A stretch of DNA of 64,000 nucleotides from Streptomyces sp. NRRL F-5123. GTDB taxonomy: Bacteria > Actinomycetota > Actinomycetes > Streptomycetales > Streptomycetaceae. The position numbers and the translations under genes are program-made. The stretch covers positions 1-64,000 of the forward strand of contig NZ_JOHY01000019.1 in the NCBI RefSeq assembly GCF_000721495.1, written 5' to 3'. The notes beneath the pieces are model-generated. The model was not told the DNA's origin and ran no database searches. It worked only from the letters and a program-made list of their open reading frames with translations. Positions 1-8,647 of the stretch are shown piece after piece (the stretch's first letter is position 1; the number at the start of each line of letters is the position of its first letter).

Positions 1-209
1 GTGACCCCGTAGGTGTGGAGCAGCTTCTCGACGTAGGGAAGCTTGAGCCCGACCTCGGCCTTCTCCATCCGGCGGATCGTGGCGTGCGTGACGTCCAGCT
101 CCCGGCCCGCCTGCTCGAAGCTGATACCGGCCTGCTCGCGCAGGTCCTGGAGGCGCTTGCCCAGCACCATGCGCAGGACGGTGGGCGCTCCGCCCGGCCG
201 GGGGTCCAT
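1..209 (-). CDS. XRE-family helix-turn-helix regulator (partial, 3' end off window)
   Basis: The first 69 codons of a DNA-binding regulator start at an ATG at 209 and run off the left edge. Residues about 15-45 form a classic XRE helix-turn-helix: a basic lead-in (GKRLQDLREQAG), then a helix-turn-helix with THATIRRMEKAE as recognition helix. In streptomycetes such N-termini usually belong to about 280-residue proteins with a C-terminal DUF5753 domain, often beside RsbW-like ATPases. That matches the divergent gene to the right, but the C-terminus is not visible here. The perfect palindrome at 292-306 is a plausible operator for this protein. Confidence 0.85.
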   Translation of the reverse strand, partial: MDPRPGGAPTVLRMVLGKRLQDLREQAGISFEQAGRELDVTHATIRRMEKAEVGLKLPYVEKLLHTYGV

Positions 210-291
210 CACGGTATGTCCTCCTCCAACTCCCGTGGCTGAGAAGCAGTCTGTCATGTTGTCAGCGCACACAACAGCATGTAGCGCCGAT

Positions 292-306
292 TCTGTAAAT
301 TACAGA
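292..306. promoter_or_regulatory. Perfect AT-rich palindrome between divergent genes
   Basis: TCTGTAAATTACAGA has two perfect 7-base arms around one central base. It is strikingly AT-rich in this GC-rich genome. It lies between the divergent XRE regulator and the RsbW-like ATPase, a few bases before the first possible start of the ATPase gene. An operator, or an operator overlapping a -10 element, is the simplest reading. That it binds the XRE protein is inferred from position. Confidence 0.55.
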
Positions 307-313
307 TCGGACC

Positions 314-808
314 TTGCCATGTGTCCCACGCGACCCCCATAGTTGCAGAGTGGTTCCTTCACCTGATGCCCTCCGGTGTGAGCGCCGGGACGGCGTCGGC
401 CTCCCAGGCCGCCGTGACGTGTTCCGGCTGCCCGCGCTGAGCGCGTCCGTCGCGGACGCCCGCGGGCGGATACGCGCTCGCCTGCACGAGTGGGGACTGT
501 GCGCGGAGCTGCGCGACGACGCGAGCCTCGTCGTGACGGAACTGTTCACCAACGCCGTGCGGCACACCGACAGCGAGAAGATCATCTGTGCGCTGCACGA
601 CGCGGGAAGTGTCGTGAGGGTCGAAGTGACCGACCAGGGCCGGGGCAACGAGGTCCCGGCGCCGGGGTTCGCGGGCGCCGACGAAGAAGGCGGGCGGGGG
701 CTGCTGCTGGTCAGCGTGCTCTCGCTGGCATGGGGGTCGGATCCGGCGGAGGACGGTACGGGGCGGGTGGTGTGGGCCGAACTGGCCTCGCACCGCCCGC
801 CCCGCTGA
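314..808 (+). CDS. ATP-binding protein, RsbW/anti-sigma-like HATPase_c
   Basis: This is a small GHKL-fold ATPase of the RsbW/SpoIIAB type that streptomycetes carry in many copies, probably a serine kinase/anti-sigma-like regulator. The N-box is visible as VVTELFTNAVRH, the G1 box as VTDQGRG, and the glycine-rich lid as EEGGRGLLLV. The start is uncertain. ATG 314 gives 164 residues, but codons before about 374 lack the usual G/C third-position bias, so GTG 350 or GTG 419 (129 residues, beginning just before FRLPALSASV) may be used. It is divergent from the XRE regulator, a pairing common in Streptomyces. Its partner sigma factor cannot be read from sequence. Confidence 0.8.
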   Translation: MPCVPRDPHSCRVVPSPDALRCERRDGVGLPGRRDVFRLPALSASVADARGRIRARLHEWGLCAELRDDASLVVTELFTNAVRHTDSEKIICALHDAGSVVRVEVTDQGRGNEVPAPGFAGADEEGGRGLLLVSVLSLAWGSDPAEDGTGRVVWAELASHRPPR

Positions 809-903
809 CGTATCGCCTCCGCCGGGTCCGGCAGTCCGGGCCCCGGGCCCGCGAAGGCCCGTTCCGGCAGGCCGTCCCGACCCGACCGGCCGTCCCGACC
901 GGC

Positions 904-932
904 CTAGTGCTGTGACCGGGAGGGTTCACCGG
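904..932 (+). repeat. Dispersed repeat copy 1 (CTAGTGCTGTGACCGG core)
   Basis: This 29-base stretch matches the inverted copy at 5269-5297 at 27 of 29 positions. It sits between the 3' ends of the RsbW-like gene and the SGNH hydrolase, which converge. The second palindromic arm present in the other copy is missing here, so this looks like a half or truncated element. Confidence 0.7.
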
Positions 933-988
933 CTTGCGACGCCCGGCACGGCACCTCGCTGCGTTGCCGCATCGACCGAGCAGGCCCG

Positions 989-1843
989 CTACGAGGCCGA
1001 TCCGGGGCGGCCGATCCACGGCACCAGGTACTCCCTGGCCCACTGGATGTTCTCGCGCCGCACCGCCGACTGCGGGCGGCGGTCCTGCGGCGGCCAGGGG
1101 GCATCCGGGTCGGCGGGCGTGTCGAGCCCCAGCACCTGCGCGGCGCGCAGCGCGACCCGGGTGTGCCCCTCGGGTGACAGGTGCAGCCGGTCGTCGCTCC
1201 AGGCCCGGCGGTCCTGCACCGAACGCAGCGACCACAGGTCGAGGACGGGGCAGCCGTGCCGGTCGGCGATGGCCCGCACATGGGCGGTGTAGGTGGCGAT
1301 CTTGCCGCGCAGATGGCGCAGTACCGGCACCCCGCGGGTGTCGAAGCCGGTGCAGACCAGGACCGTGCCGACGGCCCCCGCAAGTTCGGCGACGGCGGCC
1401 TCGAAACGCTCGGCGATGGCGTCCGGGTCGCTGCCCGGCCGCAGGATGTCGTTGCCGCCGGCGCAGAAGCTGACCAGGTCGGGGCGCAGTTCGACGGCCC
1501 GCGGCACCTGCTCGGCGACGATCCGGTCCAGCAGCCGGCCGCGTACCGCGAGGTTGGCGTAGCGGAAATCGGGCCCGGCCGTCCCCGTGCCCGTTCCCCC
1601 GCCGGGGCTCGCCGCGCCCGCGCGTTCCAGGGCGTCCTCGTGGCGGTCGGCGAGCAGTACGGCCAGCCGGTCGGCCCAGCCGGCGAAGGAACCGCCCGGG
1701 CCCGGGTCGCCGACACCCTCGGTGAAGCTGTCCCCTACGGCGGCGTACGAGCCGATCGGCCCGGTACCGGCACCGCCGCCGCTTCCGTCGATCCGGCCCC
1801 GCCGTCCCTGTCGTCCCTGCGCGCCATCAGCCACGCCTGGCAT
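989..1843 (-). CDS. SGNH/GDSL-family hydrolase
   Basis: A 284-residue SGNH-fold esterase/lipase-like hydrolase. Block I is GDSF with nucleophile Ser39. The block III Asn lies in FCAGGNDILRPG, and the block V Asp-x-x-His pair is in SDDRLHLSPEGH. There is no convincing signal peptide, so it is probably cytoplasmic, unlike many secreted SGNH enzymes. The start is ATG 1843, with GGAGGA a few bases upstream; a longer reading from 1903 lacks this. The substrate is unknown. It is followed by repeat copy 1 and converges with the RsbW-like gene. Confidence 0.88.
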   Translation of the reverse strand: MPGVADGAQGRQGRRGRIDGSGGGAGTGPIGSYAAVGDSFTEGVGDPGPGGSFAGWADRLAVLLADRHEDALERAGAASPGGGTGTGTAGPDFRYANLAVRGRLLDRIVAEQVPRAVELRPDLVSFCAGGNDILRPGSDPDAIAERFEAAVAELAGAVGTVLVCTGFDTRGVPVLRHLRGKIATYTAHVRAIADRHGCPVLDLWSLRSVQDRRAWSDDRLHLSPEGHTRVALRAAQVLGLDTPADPDAPWPPQDRRPQSAVRRENIQWAREYLVPWIGRPGSAS

Positions 1844-1912
1844 TTTTCTCCTCCGGCTGTGACCTACGCGACCGTAAGGAGGGGTTGACGGCACGTGATT
1901 CATCCCACCAGG

Positions 1913-4159
1913 TCAAACCCGCCGCAGATGGAATACGGCGGCGTCCAGGTCGCCGGACAGCGTGGTGCGCAGGCCGCGCTCGGCCAGCACCGCGCCGCGC
2001 TGGACGACACCGGTGGTCACGTCGCGGTAGCAGGCGTCGCGGTCCAGGCCGCGCAGCCGCAGCGGCGGCACGGGGGCACCGAAGCCCTGGGCGGGCAGCC
2101 AGGCGAGGACAGCGGTCTCCGGGCCGCGCACGTACTGCACGGCGGTCAGGCCGCCGCTGCCGGGCGGGCGCAGCCGGTACAGCTCGCCGAACTGCACGAC
2201 CGGCCGCACCTGCTGGTAGAGGGCGATCCAGCTGGCCGCCTCGGCGCGCTCCTCGGGGCCCAGCTCCAGCAGGTCGGCGCCGATGCCGAGGGCGCCGGCC
2301 ATGGCGCTGACGAAGCGGAAGCGCAGTGAGCTGCGTCGGTGGTTGAGGCCGGGCGCGGGGCCGCCGGTGACCAGGGTGGCCATGACGCGGGCCGGGTGCA
2401 GCTGCCCGAAACCGTGCTGGACGGCCAGCCGGTCGAGCGGGTCGGTGTTGTCGGAGGTGCCCAGCCGGTCCGTGCGGGCGAGCATGCCGAGATCCACCCG
2501 GGTGCCGGAGGCGCAGGACTCGACGGTCAGGCCCGGGTGCTCGGCGCGGACGCGGTCGATCAGCGCGTAGAGGCCCGCGGTGCGGGCGCCCGGGCCTGCG
2601 CCCGTGCCAGGAGAGCGCTCTTCCTCCCCGTCCCCGTCGGCCGGGTGCCGGTCCAGGTCCCACACCAGGTGGTCGACGGGGGCGCTGTGCAGGAGGGCGC
2701 CGATCGCCGCGGCGAGGTGGTCGCGGACATCGGCCCGCGCGAGGTCCAGCAGCAGCCGGCCGCCCTGCCCGTCGCCGCCCGCGGGACGCACGAGCCACTC
2801 CGGGCGGACGCGGGCGAGGTCGGCGTCGGGGCTGACGGTCTCGGGCGCGATCCGCACGCCGAAGCGCATACCGAGCGCGTGCACTTCGTCGGAGAGCGGT
2901 TTCAGGCCATCCGGGGAGTCTCCCGCCGCCGGGTCGGCGTCGCCGGGCGCGGCCCGGTCGCACAGCCGCGCGCCGGGCGGGCCGTCGTCCACGACGTACA
3001 GCTCGACGCCCATCCCCGCCGCCCGCCGGGCGAGTTCGGCCTGCCCCAGCACCCCGCGACGGGGGCTGTCGTACGGGTCGTACGCGCCCTCGCCGTCCGC
3101 GCCGTCGGCTGCGTCCACGGGGTCCACGGCATCCACGGCATCCACGGCATCCTCCCCCGGACCGCCGGGCGTACCGCGGTCCGTGCCGCCGCCCCGCGTG
3201 CCGCGCGCCCCGCCGTAGCAGGCGACCGGGCGCAGCCGCCAGGCGCCGGGCACGACGTGGTCCAGCTGGTGGGCGTGCCACGCGCGGCTGGCGGCCCCGA
3301 AGCCGCCGTCGGTCCACAGCCCGGCGAAGACCGGGCTGGTGCAGCTCGCGCCGGGCTCCAGCTCCACCGGTGCGGCGCCCCCGCCGCCGGCGCCCCCGGT
3401 GGCCCGGACCAGGCCGTCCGGCAGCCGGGACAGCGCGATCCGCCAGGGCCCGGACCAGGCCAGCGCGGCCGTCCACACCTCGCCGTGCTCCTCCCCCGCG
3501 TCCCCCGCATCGAGCGCGAACCAGGGCAGGTGGCGCTGCCCGGCGGATCCGGAGCCGCCGCCGAGCAGTTGGTCGCCGGGCGGCAGCGGGGAACGGGCGA
3601 GCTGCGACTCGGCACCCCACCGGCCGTGCAGCCGGGACATCCGCCAGTCGTCCCGGTAGGGCAGCGTCCAGCAGGCCGCGTCGGCGCGCAGCAGCTCCAG
3701 CCGCCCGCCGGGTCCACCCGCGACATGGGTCGCGGTGGTCCAGCGCTCCACGACGTCGCTGCCGCGGCGCATCCGGTAGTGCAGGGTCAGGTCGAGGTGG
3801 TGGTGCGAGTCGTGGAAGTGGAGCCGCAGCTCCTGCCCACTGCCGTCCGCGGGGGCGGCGATCTCGTACTCCTCGAAGCACCACTCGGCGCCGCCCGGGT
3901 GCCGCGGGCGTACGGTCAGGGCGGCGGGCAGCGGCTCCGGGGCGCCCCCGACGGGGAATTCCGCGCGGGGGGCCGGCGCGGGCCCGAACGGCCGCTGCGC
4001 GCACGGCGGTTCGGCGGCGAGGGCCTCGGCGTCGCCCAGGCCGATACGGCGTCCCCAGTGCAGGTGCAGCAGCTCGTCCCGCTCCGTCAGGTGCAGGGCA
4101 TAGCTGCTGCCCGGTCCCGAGAGCAGCCACAGCCTGCCGGAGCCGCCCGTCTCGATCAT
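1913..4159 (-). CDS. GH36-like alpha-galactosidase family protein with altered active-site motif
   Basis: A 748-residue protein laid out like GH36 alpha-galactosidases: N-terminal beta-sandwich to about residue 310, a TIM barrel starting at ELYVVDDG, and a C-terminal beta domain. It has no signal peptide. The usual K-W-D-x-N nucleophile motif reads V-W-D-L-D (Asp501), losing the Lys and Asn. The acid/base motif is retained as TSDNTD (Asp570). An acidic Asp-Ala-Val repeat at about 335-355 comes from a 9-base tandem repeat. The start is ATG 4159, with GGGGGA six bases upstream. It may act on other alpha-galactosides or be catalytically weakened; family assignment is firm, substrate is not. Confidence 0.8.
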   Translation of the reverse strand: MIETGGSGRLWLLSGPGSSYALHLTERDELLHLHWGRRIGLGDAEALAAEPPCAQRPFGPAPAPRAEFPVGGAPEPLPAALTVRPRHPGGAEWCFEEYEIAAPADGSGQELRLHFHDSHHHLDLTLHYRMRRGSDVVERWTTATHVAGGPGGRLELLRADAACWTLPYRDDWRMSRLHGRWGAESQLARSPLPPGDQLLGGGSGSAGQRHLPWFALDAGDAGEEHGEVWTAALAWSGPWRIALSRLPDGLVRATGGAGGGGAAPVELEPGASCTSPVFAGLWTDGGFGAASRAWHAHQLDHVVPGAWRLRPVACYGGARGTRGGGTDRGTPGGPGEDAVDAVDAVDPVDAADGADGEGAYDPYDSPRRGVLGQAELARRAAGMGVELYVVDDGPPGARLCDRAAPGDADPAAGDSPDGLKPLSDEVHALGMRFGVRIAPETVSPDADLARVRPEWLVRPAGGDGQGGRLLLDLARADVRDHLAAAIGALLHSAPVDHLVWDLDRHPADGDGEEERSPGTGAGPGARTAGLYALIDRVRAEHPGLTVESCASGTRVDLGMLARTDRLGTSDNTDPLDRLAVQHGFGQLHPARVMATLVTGGPAPGLNHRRSSLRFRFVSAMAGALGIGADLLELGPEERAEAASWIALYQQVRPVVQFGELYRLRPPGSGGLTAVQYVRGPETAVLAWLPAQGFGAPVPPLRLRGLDRDACYRDVTTGVVQRGAVLAERGLRTTLSGDLDAAVFHLRRV
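3111..3152. repeat. 9-bp tandem repeat inside the GH36-like gene
   Basis: About 4.7 units of a 9-mer (consensus GCATCCACG on the plus strand; the third and fourth units are identical, the first two differ by one or two bases). The unit length keeps frame and encodes repeated Asp-Ala-Val on the minus strand. It lies between the N-terminal domain and the barrel and probably varies in copy number between strains. Confidence 0.85.
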
Positions 4160-4351
4160 TCGCACTCCCCCACTTTCCGGCCGCCGCAGGGTCGGATCCG
4201 GACATCATCGGCCAGGCCCGGCGGGAGGGGCAATGGTTGCACCCCGCGGGAGTCGTCCGGCGTGCACATACCGGTCGGTACGCCGCAACCCGCGCTGCCG
4301 TATCGTCTGGAGTGCCCCAGCATGACCAGGAGCGAGCGACGAGGAGCGCCG

Positions 4352-5185
4352 GTGACGCAGGAAGTGCGGCAGACCGTTCCGACAGGACCCGAGCCCGAGC
4401 CACGGCTGACCGGCGTGCGGAACTTCCGCGACGTCGGCGGCCTGCCGACCGAGGACGGCCGCCGGGTCCGGCGCGGGGTGCTCTTCCGCAGCGGCCACCT
4501 GGCGCACGCGACGGCCGAGGACGCCGCGTATCTGGAGGGCCTCGGCCTGCACACCGTCTTCGACTTCCGCAACGCCGACGACATCGCGCTGGAGGGCCCG
4601 GACACCGCTCTCCCGGGCACCCTCAACGTCAACATGCCGCTCAGCGACCCGGCCGAGGGCGCCGGCTTCTGGAAGACGGTCCGCAACGGTGACCTCCCGG
4701 CGCTGCGGGACGCGCTCGCCGAGGGCCGGGCCGCGGAGCGCATGACCCTCGCCTACCGCCGGCTCGTCCTGGAACGCACCGCCGAGCACGGCCGGATGCT
4801 GGAGCTGCTGAGCGAGCCGAGCCGCCCCGCGGTCCCGGCGCTGCTGCACTGCGCCGCGGGCAAGGACCGCGCGGGCACCTCGATCGCGATCGTCCTGCTG
4901 GCGCTGGGGGTCGAGCGGTCCGCGATCGAGGCGGACTACCTGGAGAGCAACGCCAGGCACCGCCGCTACCAGGTGGTGCGCGGCGACGGCAGCACGGGCT
5001 CCGCGATCGACCCGGAGATCAGGGATCTGCTCGACCCGCTGTTCGAGGCGCGGGTCGACTACCTGCGGGCGGCCTTCACGACCATCGAGGAGCAGTGGGG
5101 CTCGGTCGACCGCTACCTCGCCGACGGCCTGGGCCTGACCCCGGAGCGCCGGGCCCGGCTGCGCGAGCACCTGCTCGACGCCTGA
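4352..5185 (+). CDS. Tyrosine-protein phosphatase (Y_phosphatase3 family)
   Basis: A 277-residue protein phosphatase of the IphP/PtpB-like family. The cysteine phosphatase loop HCAAGKDRAGT is intact, with nucleophile Cys167 and Arg173. The N-terminal signature NFRDVGGL..DGRRVRRGVLFRSG is typical of the family. The start chosen is GTG 4352, with GAGGAG six bases before it; an in-frame ATG at 4322 lacks a good site. It is cytosolic with no membrane segment. It stands alone on the plus strand and converges with the hopanoid operon across a palindromic repeat. Targets could be phosphotyrosine or phosphoinositide. Confidence 0.9.
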   Translation: MTQEVRQTVPTGPEPEPRLTGVRNFRDVGGLPTEDGRRVRRGVLFRSGHLAHATAEDAAYLEGLGLHTVFDFRNADDIALEGPDTALPGTLNVNMPLSDPAEGAGFWKTVRNGDLPALRDALAEGRAAERMTLAYRRLVLERTAEHGRMLELLSEPSRPAVPALLHCAAGKDRAGTSIAIVLLALGVERSAIEADYLESNARHRRYQVVRGDGSTGSAIDPEIRDLLDPLFEARVDYLRAAFTTIEEQWGSVDRYLADGLGLTPERRARLREHLLDA

Positions 5186-5251
5186 CCGGCCCGACCGGCC
5201 GTACGGCGGAGGGCCGGGCGCACCCGCGTCCGGCCCCGGCCCGTACCGCTG

Positions 5252-5297
5252 GTGCTGTGACCGGGCTACCGGCAAACCCTCCCGGTCACAGCACTAG
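5252..5297. repeat. Dispersed repeat copy 2, full palindrome; likely bidirectional terminator
   Basis: Arms GTGCTGTGACCGGG (5252-5265) and its exact complement (5281-5294) enclose a 15-base loop. On the minus strand, 5297-5269 matches repeat copy 1 at 904-932 at 27 of 29 positions. The TAG stop codon of the aminotransferase gene lies inside the element. Its place between two convergent genes suits a bidirectional terminator or a REP-like unit. Confidence 0.7.
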
Positions 5298-6787
5298 CGG
5301 TTGGCGACCGCCTGCTTGATCAGGGTCTTGCCGAAGTCCCACATCAGGCCGCCGCCCCCGTGGGCGTCGTCCATCACCGCGGTGAAGGCGGTCACGAAGC
5401 GGTCGACGTCCGCCTCGTCGACCACCAGCGGCGGGATCAGCTTGATGATCTCGACGTGGTCGCCGGAGACCTGGGTGAGGATGTGGTGCTTCTGCAGCAG
5501 CGGGACGACGACCATCTGGGCGAACAGCCCCTTGCGGGCGGTCTGCAGCATCGTCCAGCGGCTGCGCAGGCCCAGCGACTTGGGACGGCCGAACTCGATC
5601 GCGATCATCAGGCCGCGGCCGCGCACCTCCTTGAGCATCTCGTACCGACCGACGAGGGCGGCCAGCCGGTCGCGCAGCAGCTCGCCCATCGCCTGGGAGT
5701 TCTCGACCAGCTGCTCGTCCTCGACGACCGACAGCGTGGCCAGGCCCGCGGTCATCGCCTGGGCGTTGGAGCCGAAGCTCGCGGAGTGCACGAGCACCCT
5801 GTCCATCGACGAGTAGACCTTCTTGAAGATCCAGTCCCGCCCGAGCGTGGCGCCGACCGGCACGTAGCCGCCGGACAGCGTCTTGGCGACGGTGACCAGG
5901 TCGGGCTCGACGCCCTCCTCGTGCTCGTACGCCCAGAACTTCCCCGTGCGGCCGATACCGGTCTGCACCTCGTCGCAGATCAGCAGGGCCTTGTGCTTGC
6001 GCAGCAGCTCCTGGGCCGCGCGCAGGTAGCCGGGCTCGGGGATGTAGACGCCGTGGCCCTGGATCGGCTCGACGATGAGCGCGGCGACGTCGCCCCGCTT
6101 CAGCTCCCTGGCCAGCGCGTCCAGATCGCCCATCGGGACGGCGGTGTCGGGCAGCAGCGGCGCGAAGCCGTCCTGGAAGCCCTCCTCGCCGTTGACGGAC
6201 AGCGAGCCGGCGGTGAGCCCGTGGAAGGAGTGCGTGCAGTACAGGACGCGGGGCTTGCCGGTGGCGTAGCGGGCGAACTTCAGCGCGGTCTCGACGGCCT
6301 CGGTGCCGCTGTTGCCGAAGAACACCCGGTCCAGGTGCGGGGTGCTCGCGAGCAGCTTCTCGGCGAGCAGGCCGGGCAGCGGCTGGCAGTCGAAGCGGGT
6401 GAGGTCGGCGAGCCCGGCGTCCAGGACGTCGTGCAGCGCCTTGCGCACCACCGGGTGGTGCCGACCGACGCCCATCACGCCGAAGCCGGCGAGCATGTCG
6501 AGGTAGTCGTTGCCCTCGGCGTCCCAGAAGTGGGCGCCCTCGGCGCGCTCGTAGACCCGGTCGAAGCCGATGGTGTGCAGCATGCGCGGCAGCTGGTGGT
6601 TGACGTACCTGGCCTGCAGCTCGTACCGCTCGGCGCCGCGTTCGGCCAGCAGTGTCGCCAGGTCGAAGCCCTTGGGGCGGGTGTCCGACGCGTCCGGTGC
6701 GCCGTTCGGTACGCCGTCCGGCTGCCCGGCGGCCGCCGCTGCCTCGCGCTGCGCCGGTTCGGTGTCGGTCGGCTCGGACGATGTCAT
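5294..6787 (-). CDS. Class-III aminotransferase of the hopanoid operon (HpnO-like)
   Basis: A 497-residue PLP-dependent class III aminotransferase. PLP residues are visible: NSGTEAVE (phosphate binding), [12 protein letters not shown] with Asp272, and Schiff-base lysine Lys302 in [10 protein letters not shown]. In hopanoid clusters this enzyme is thought to convert ribosylhopane to aminobacteriohopanetriol. Its ATG overlaps the TGA of the dxs remnant by four bases, so it should still be translationally coupled to a gene that no longer makes a full protein. It ends inside a palindromic repeat. About 40 N-terminal residues are low-complexity and probably disordered. Confidence 0.88.
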   Translation of the reverse strand: MTSSEPTDTEPAQREAAAAAGQPDGVPNGAPDASDTRPKGFDLATLLAERGAERYELQARYVNHQLPRMLHTIGFDRVYERAEGAHFWDAEGNDYLDMLAGFGVMGVGRHHPVVRKALHDVLDAGLADLTRFDCQPLPGLLAEKLLASTPHLDRVFFGNSGTEAVETALKFARYATGKPRVLYCTHSFHGLTAGSLSVNGEEGFQDGFAPLLPDTAVPMGDLDALARELKRGDVAALIVEPIQGHGVYIPEPGYLRAAQELLRKHKALLICDEVQTGIGRTGKFWAYEHEEGVEPDLVTVAKTLSGGYVPVGATLGRDWIFKKVYSSMDRVLVHSASFGSNAQAMTAGLATLSVVEDEQLVENSQAMGELLRDRLAALVGRYEMLKEVRGRGLMIAIEFGRPKSLGLRSRWTMLQTARKGLFAQMVVVPLLQKHHILTQVSGDHVEIIKLIPPLVVDEADVDRFVTAFTAVMDDAHGGGGLMWDFGKTLIKQAVANR

Positions 6788-8551
6788 CGCTCACCTGCTC
6801 CTTGCGTGCGTTGCTGCTGCCCCCCGCTGCTCCCGGCAGTATGCGGGGCGGGGATCGTCGGGGTGTCCCCGGGGCTCCTGTCGCGCAGCCGCAGCAGGGC
6901 CGCGCCGATGCCGCCGGCGATCTCGGCGGGCGTCAGGCCGAGGTCGGCCAGCAGCTCGTCGCGCCTGGCGTGCGCCAGGAACTGCTGCGGGATGCCGAAG
7001 TCGCGTACGGGCACGTCCACACCTGCGTCGCGCAGCGCCTGGGCGACGGCCGAACCCACGCCGCCGGCCCGCCCGTTGTCCTCGACGACGGCCACCATGC
7101 GGTGCCGTGCGGCCAGTTCCGGCAGCGCCGGGTCGACGGGCTTGACCCACCGCGGGTCGACGACGGTGACGCCGATACGGCGCCCGGCGAGGAGCTCGGC
7201 GGCCGCGACGCCGCAGCCGGCGAGCGCGCCGACCGCGACGAGCAGCACGTCCTCGGCGTGGCCCTCGGCGGGCCGGTGCAGCACGTCCGTACCGCCGACC
7301 CGCTCCAGGGCGGGCAGCGGCGCGCCCGCGGTCTCCTTGGGGAAGCGGATGACGGTGGGCGCGTCCTCGACGGCGACGGCCTCGCGCAGCTGGGCGCGCA
7401 ACTGGGCGGCGTCGCGCGGCGCGGCGATCCGCAGGCCCGGGACGACCTGCAGGATCGACATGTCCCACATGCCGTTGTGCGAGGCGCCGTCGACGCCGGT
7501 GACGCCGGCCCGGTCCAGGACGAAGGTGACGCCGCACTTGTGCAGGGCGACGTCCATCAGCACCTGGTCGAAGGCGCGGTTGAGGAAGGTCGCACGTCCA
7601 GGAGGGCCCGCCCGAGGGCGACAGCGGGGTGAGGGTCGCCGGGTCCATCGCGTTGACGGCGTGGAAGCGGTCGGCCTCGTCCTGCTCGGCAGCGGGGTAG
7701 CCGCGGCCCTTCTCCGTCAGGCAGTGCACCACGACGGGCCCGTGGAAGCGCTTGGCGCGGCGCAGCGCGGACTCCACGGCGGCGACGTCGTGGCCGTCGA
7801 TCGGGCCGAGGTACTTCAGGCCCAGGTCCTCGAACATGCCCTGCGGTGCGAAGGCGTCCTTGAAGCCCTTCTTGGCGCCGTGCAGGGACTCGTAGAGCTG
7901 CTGGCCGATCACCGGGGTCTGCTGGAGGACCTGCTTGCCCCAGGACAGGAACCGCTCGTAGCCGTCGGTGGTGCGCAGGGTCGCGAGGTGGTTGGCGAGG
8001 CCGCCGATGGTGGGCGCGTAGGAGCGCTCGTTGTCGTTGACGACGATGACGAGCGGGCGGTCGCGGGCGGCGGCGATGTTGTTGAGCGCCTCCCAGGCCA
8101 TGCCGCCGGTGAGCGCCCCGTCACCGATGACGGCCACCACGTGGTCGTCGCGGCGCAGCAGCTCGTTGGCCTTGGCCAGCCCGTCGGCCCAGCCCAGCAC
8201 GGTCGAGGCGTGGCTGTTCTCGATCACGTCGTGCTCGGACTCGGCCCGCGAGGGGTAGCCGGACAGGCCGCCCTTGGTGCGCAGCTTGGAGAAGTCCTGG
8301 CGGCCGGTCAGCAGCTTGTGGACGTAGGACTGGTGGCCGGTGTCGAAGAGGATGCGGTCGCGCGGGGAGTCGAAGACCCGGTGCAGGGCGATGGTCAGCT
8401 CCACGACGCCCAGGTTGGGGCCGAGGTGGCCGCCGGTCCTGGCGACGGCCTGCACCAGGAAGTGGCGGATGTCCGCCGCCAGCTCGTCGAGCCTGCCGTC
8501 GGGCAGCGCCTTCAGGTCGTCGGGGCATGTGACGCTCTCCAGCAACGACAT
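6784..8551 (-). pseudogene. dxs: 1-deoxy-D-xylulose-5-phosphate synthase, disrupted by internal deletion and frameshift
   Basis: Residues 1-319 are a normal Dxs N-terminal half, with the TPP motif GDGALTGG at 143-150, starting at ATG 8551. At about 7593-7600 the text jumps from GGPSWT straight to [10 protein letters not shown] in another frame; the rest is a normal C-terminus ending at 6784. From memory of the family about 70 residues are missing, including the GIAEQHA segment with the catalytic Glu. The deletion is not a multiple of three (1768 nt remain), so the upstream frame reads on as nonsense. No active enzyme is expected. A sequencing or assembly error is possible but would need to lose about 210 bases. 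Confidence 0.85.
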
Positions 8552-8647
8552 GTCTGCACCTCGTTCCTGCCGGTTTCCTGTTGGCGCGCGCGGGCGAGCC
8601 ACCGGCCGCGTACCCCGGCCGGTGGCTCGTACCCTCTCACCCTCGGG

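Noticed and set aside
7560..7640. Programmed ribosomal frameshift in dxs
   Set aside because: No slippery sequence is apparent, and about 70 conserved residues are missing, so a frameshift alone would not restore a working enzyme.
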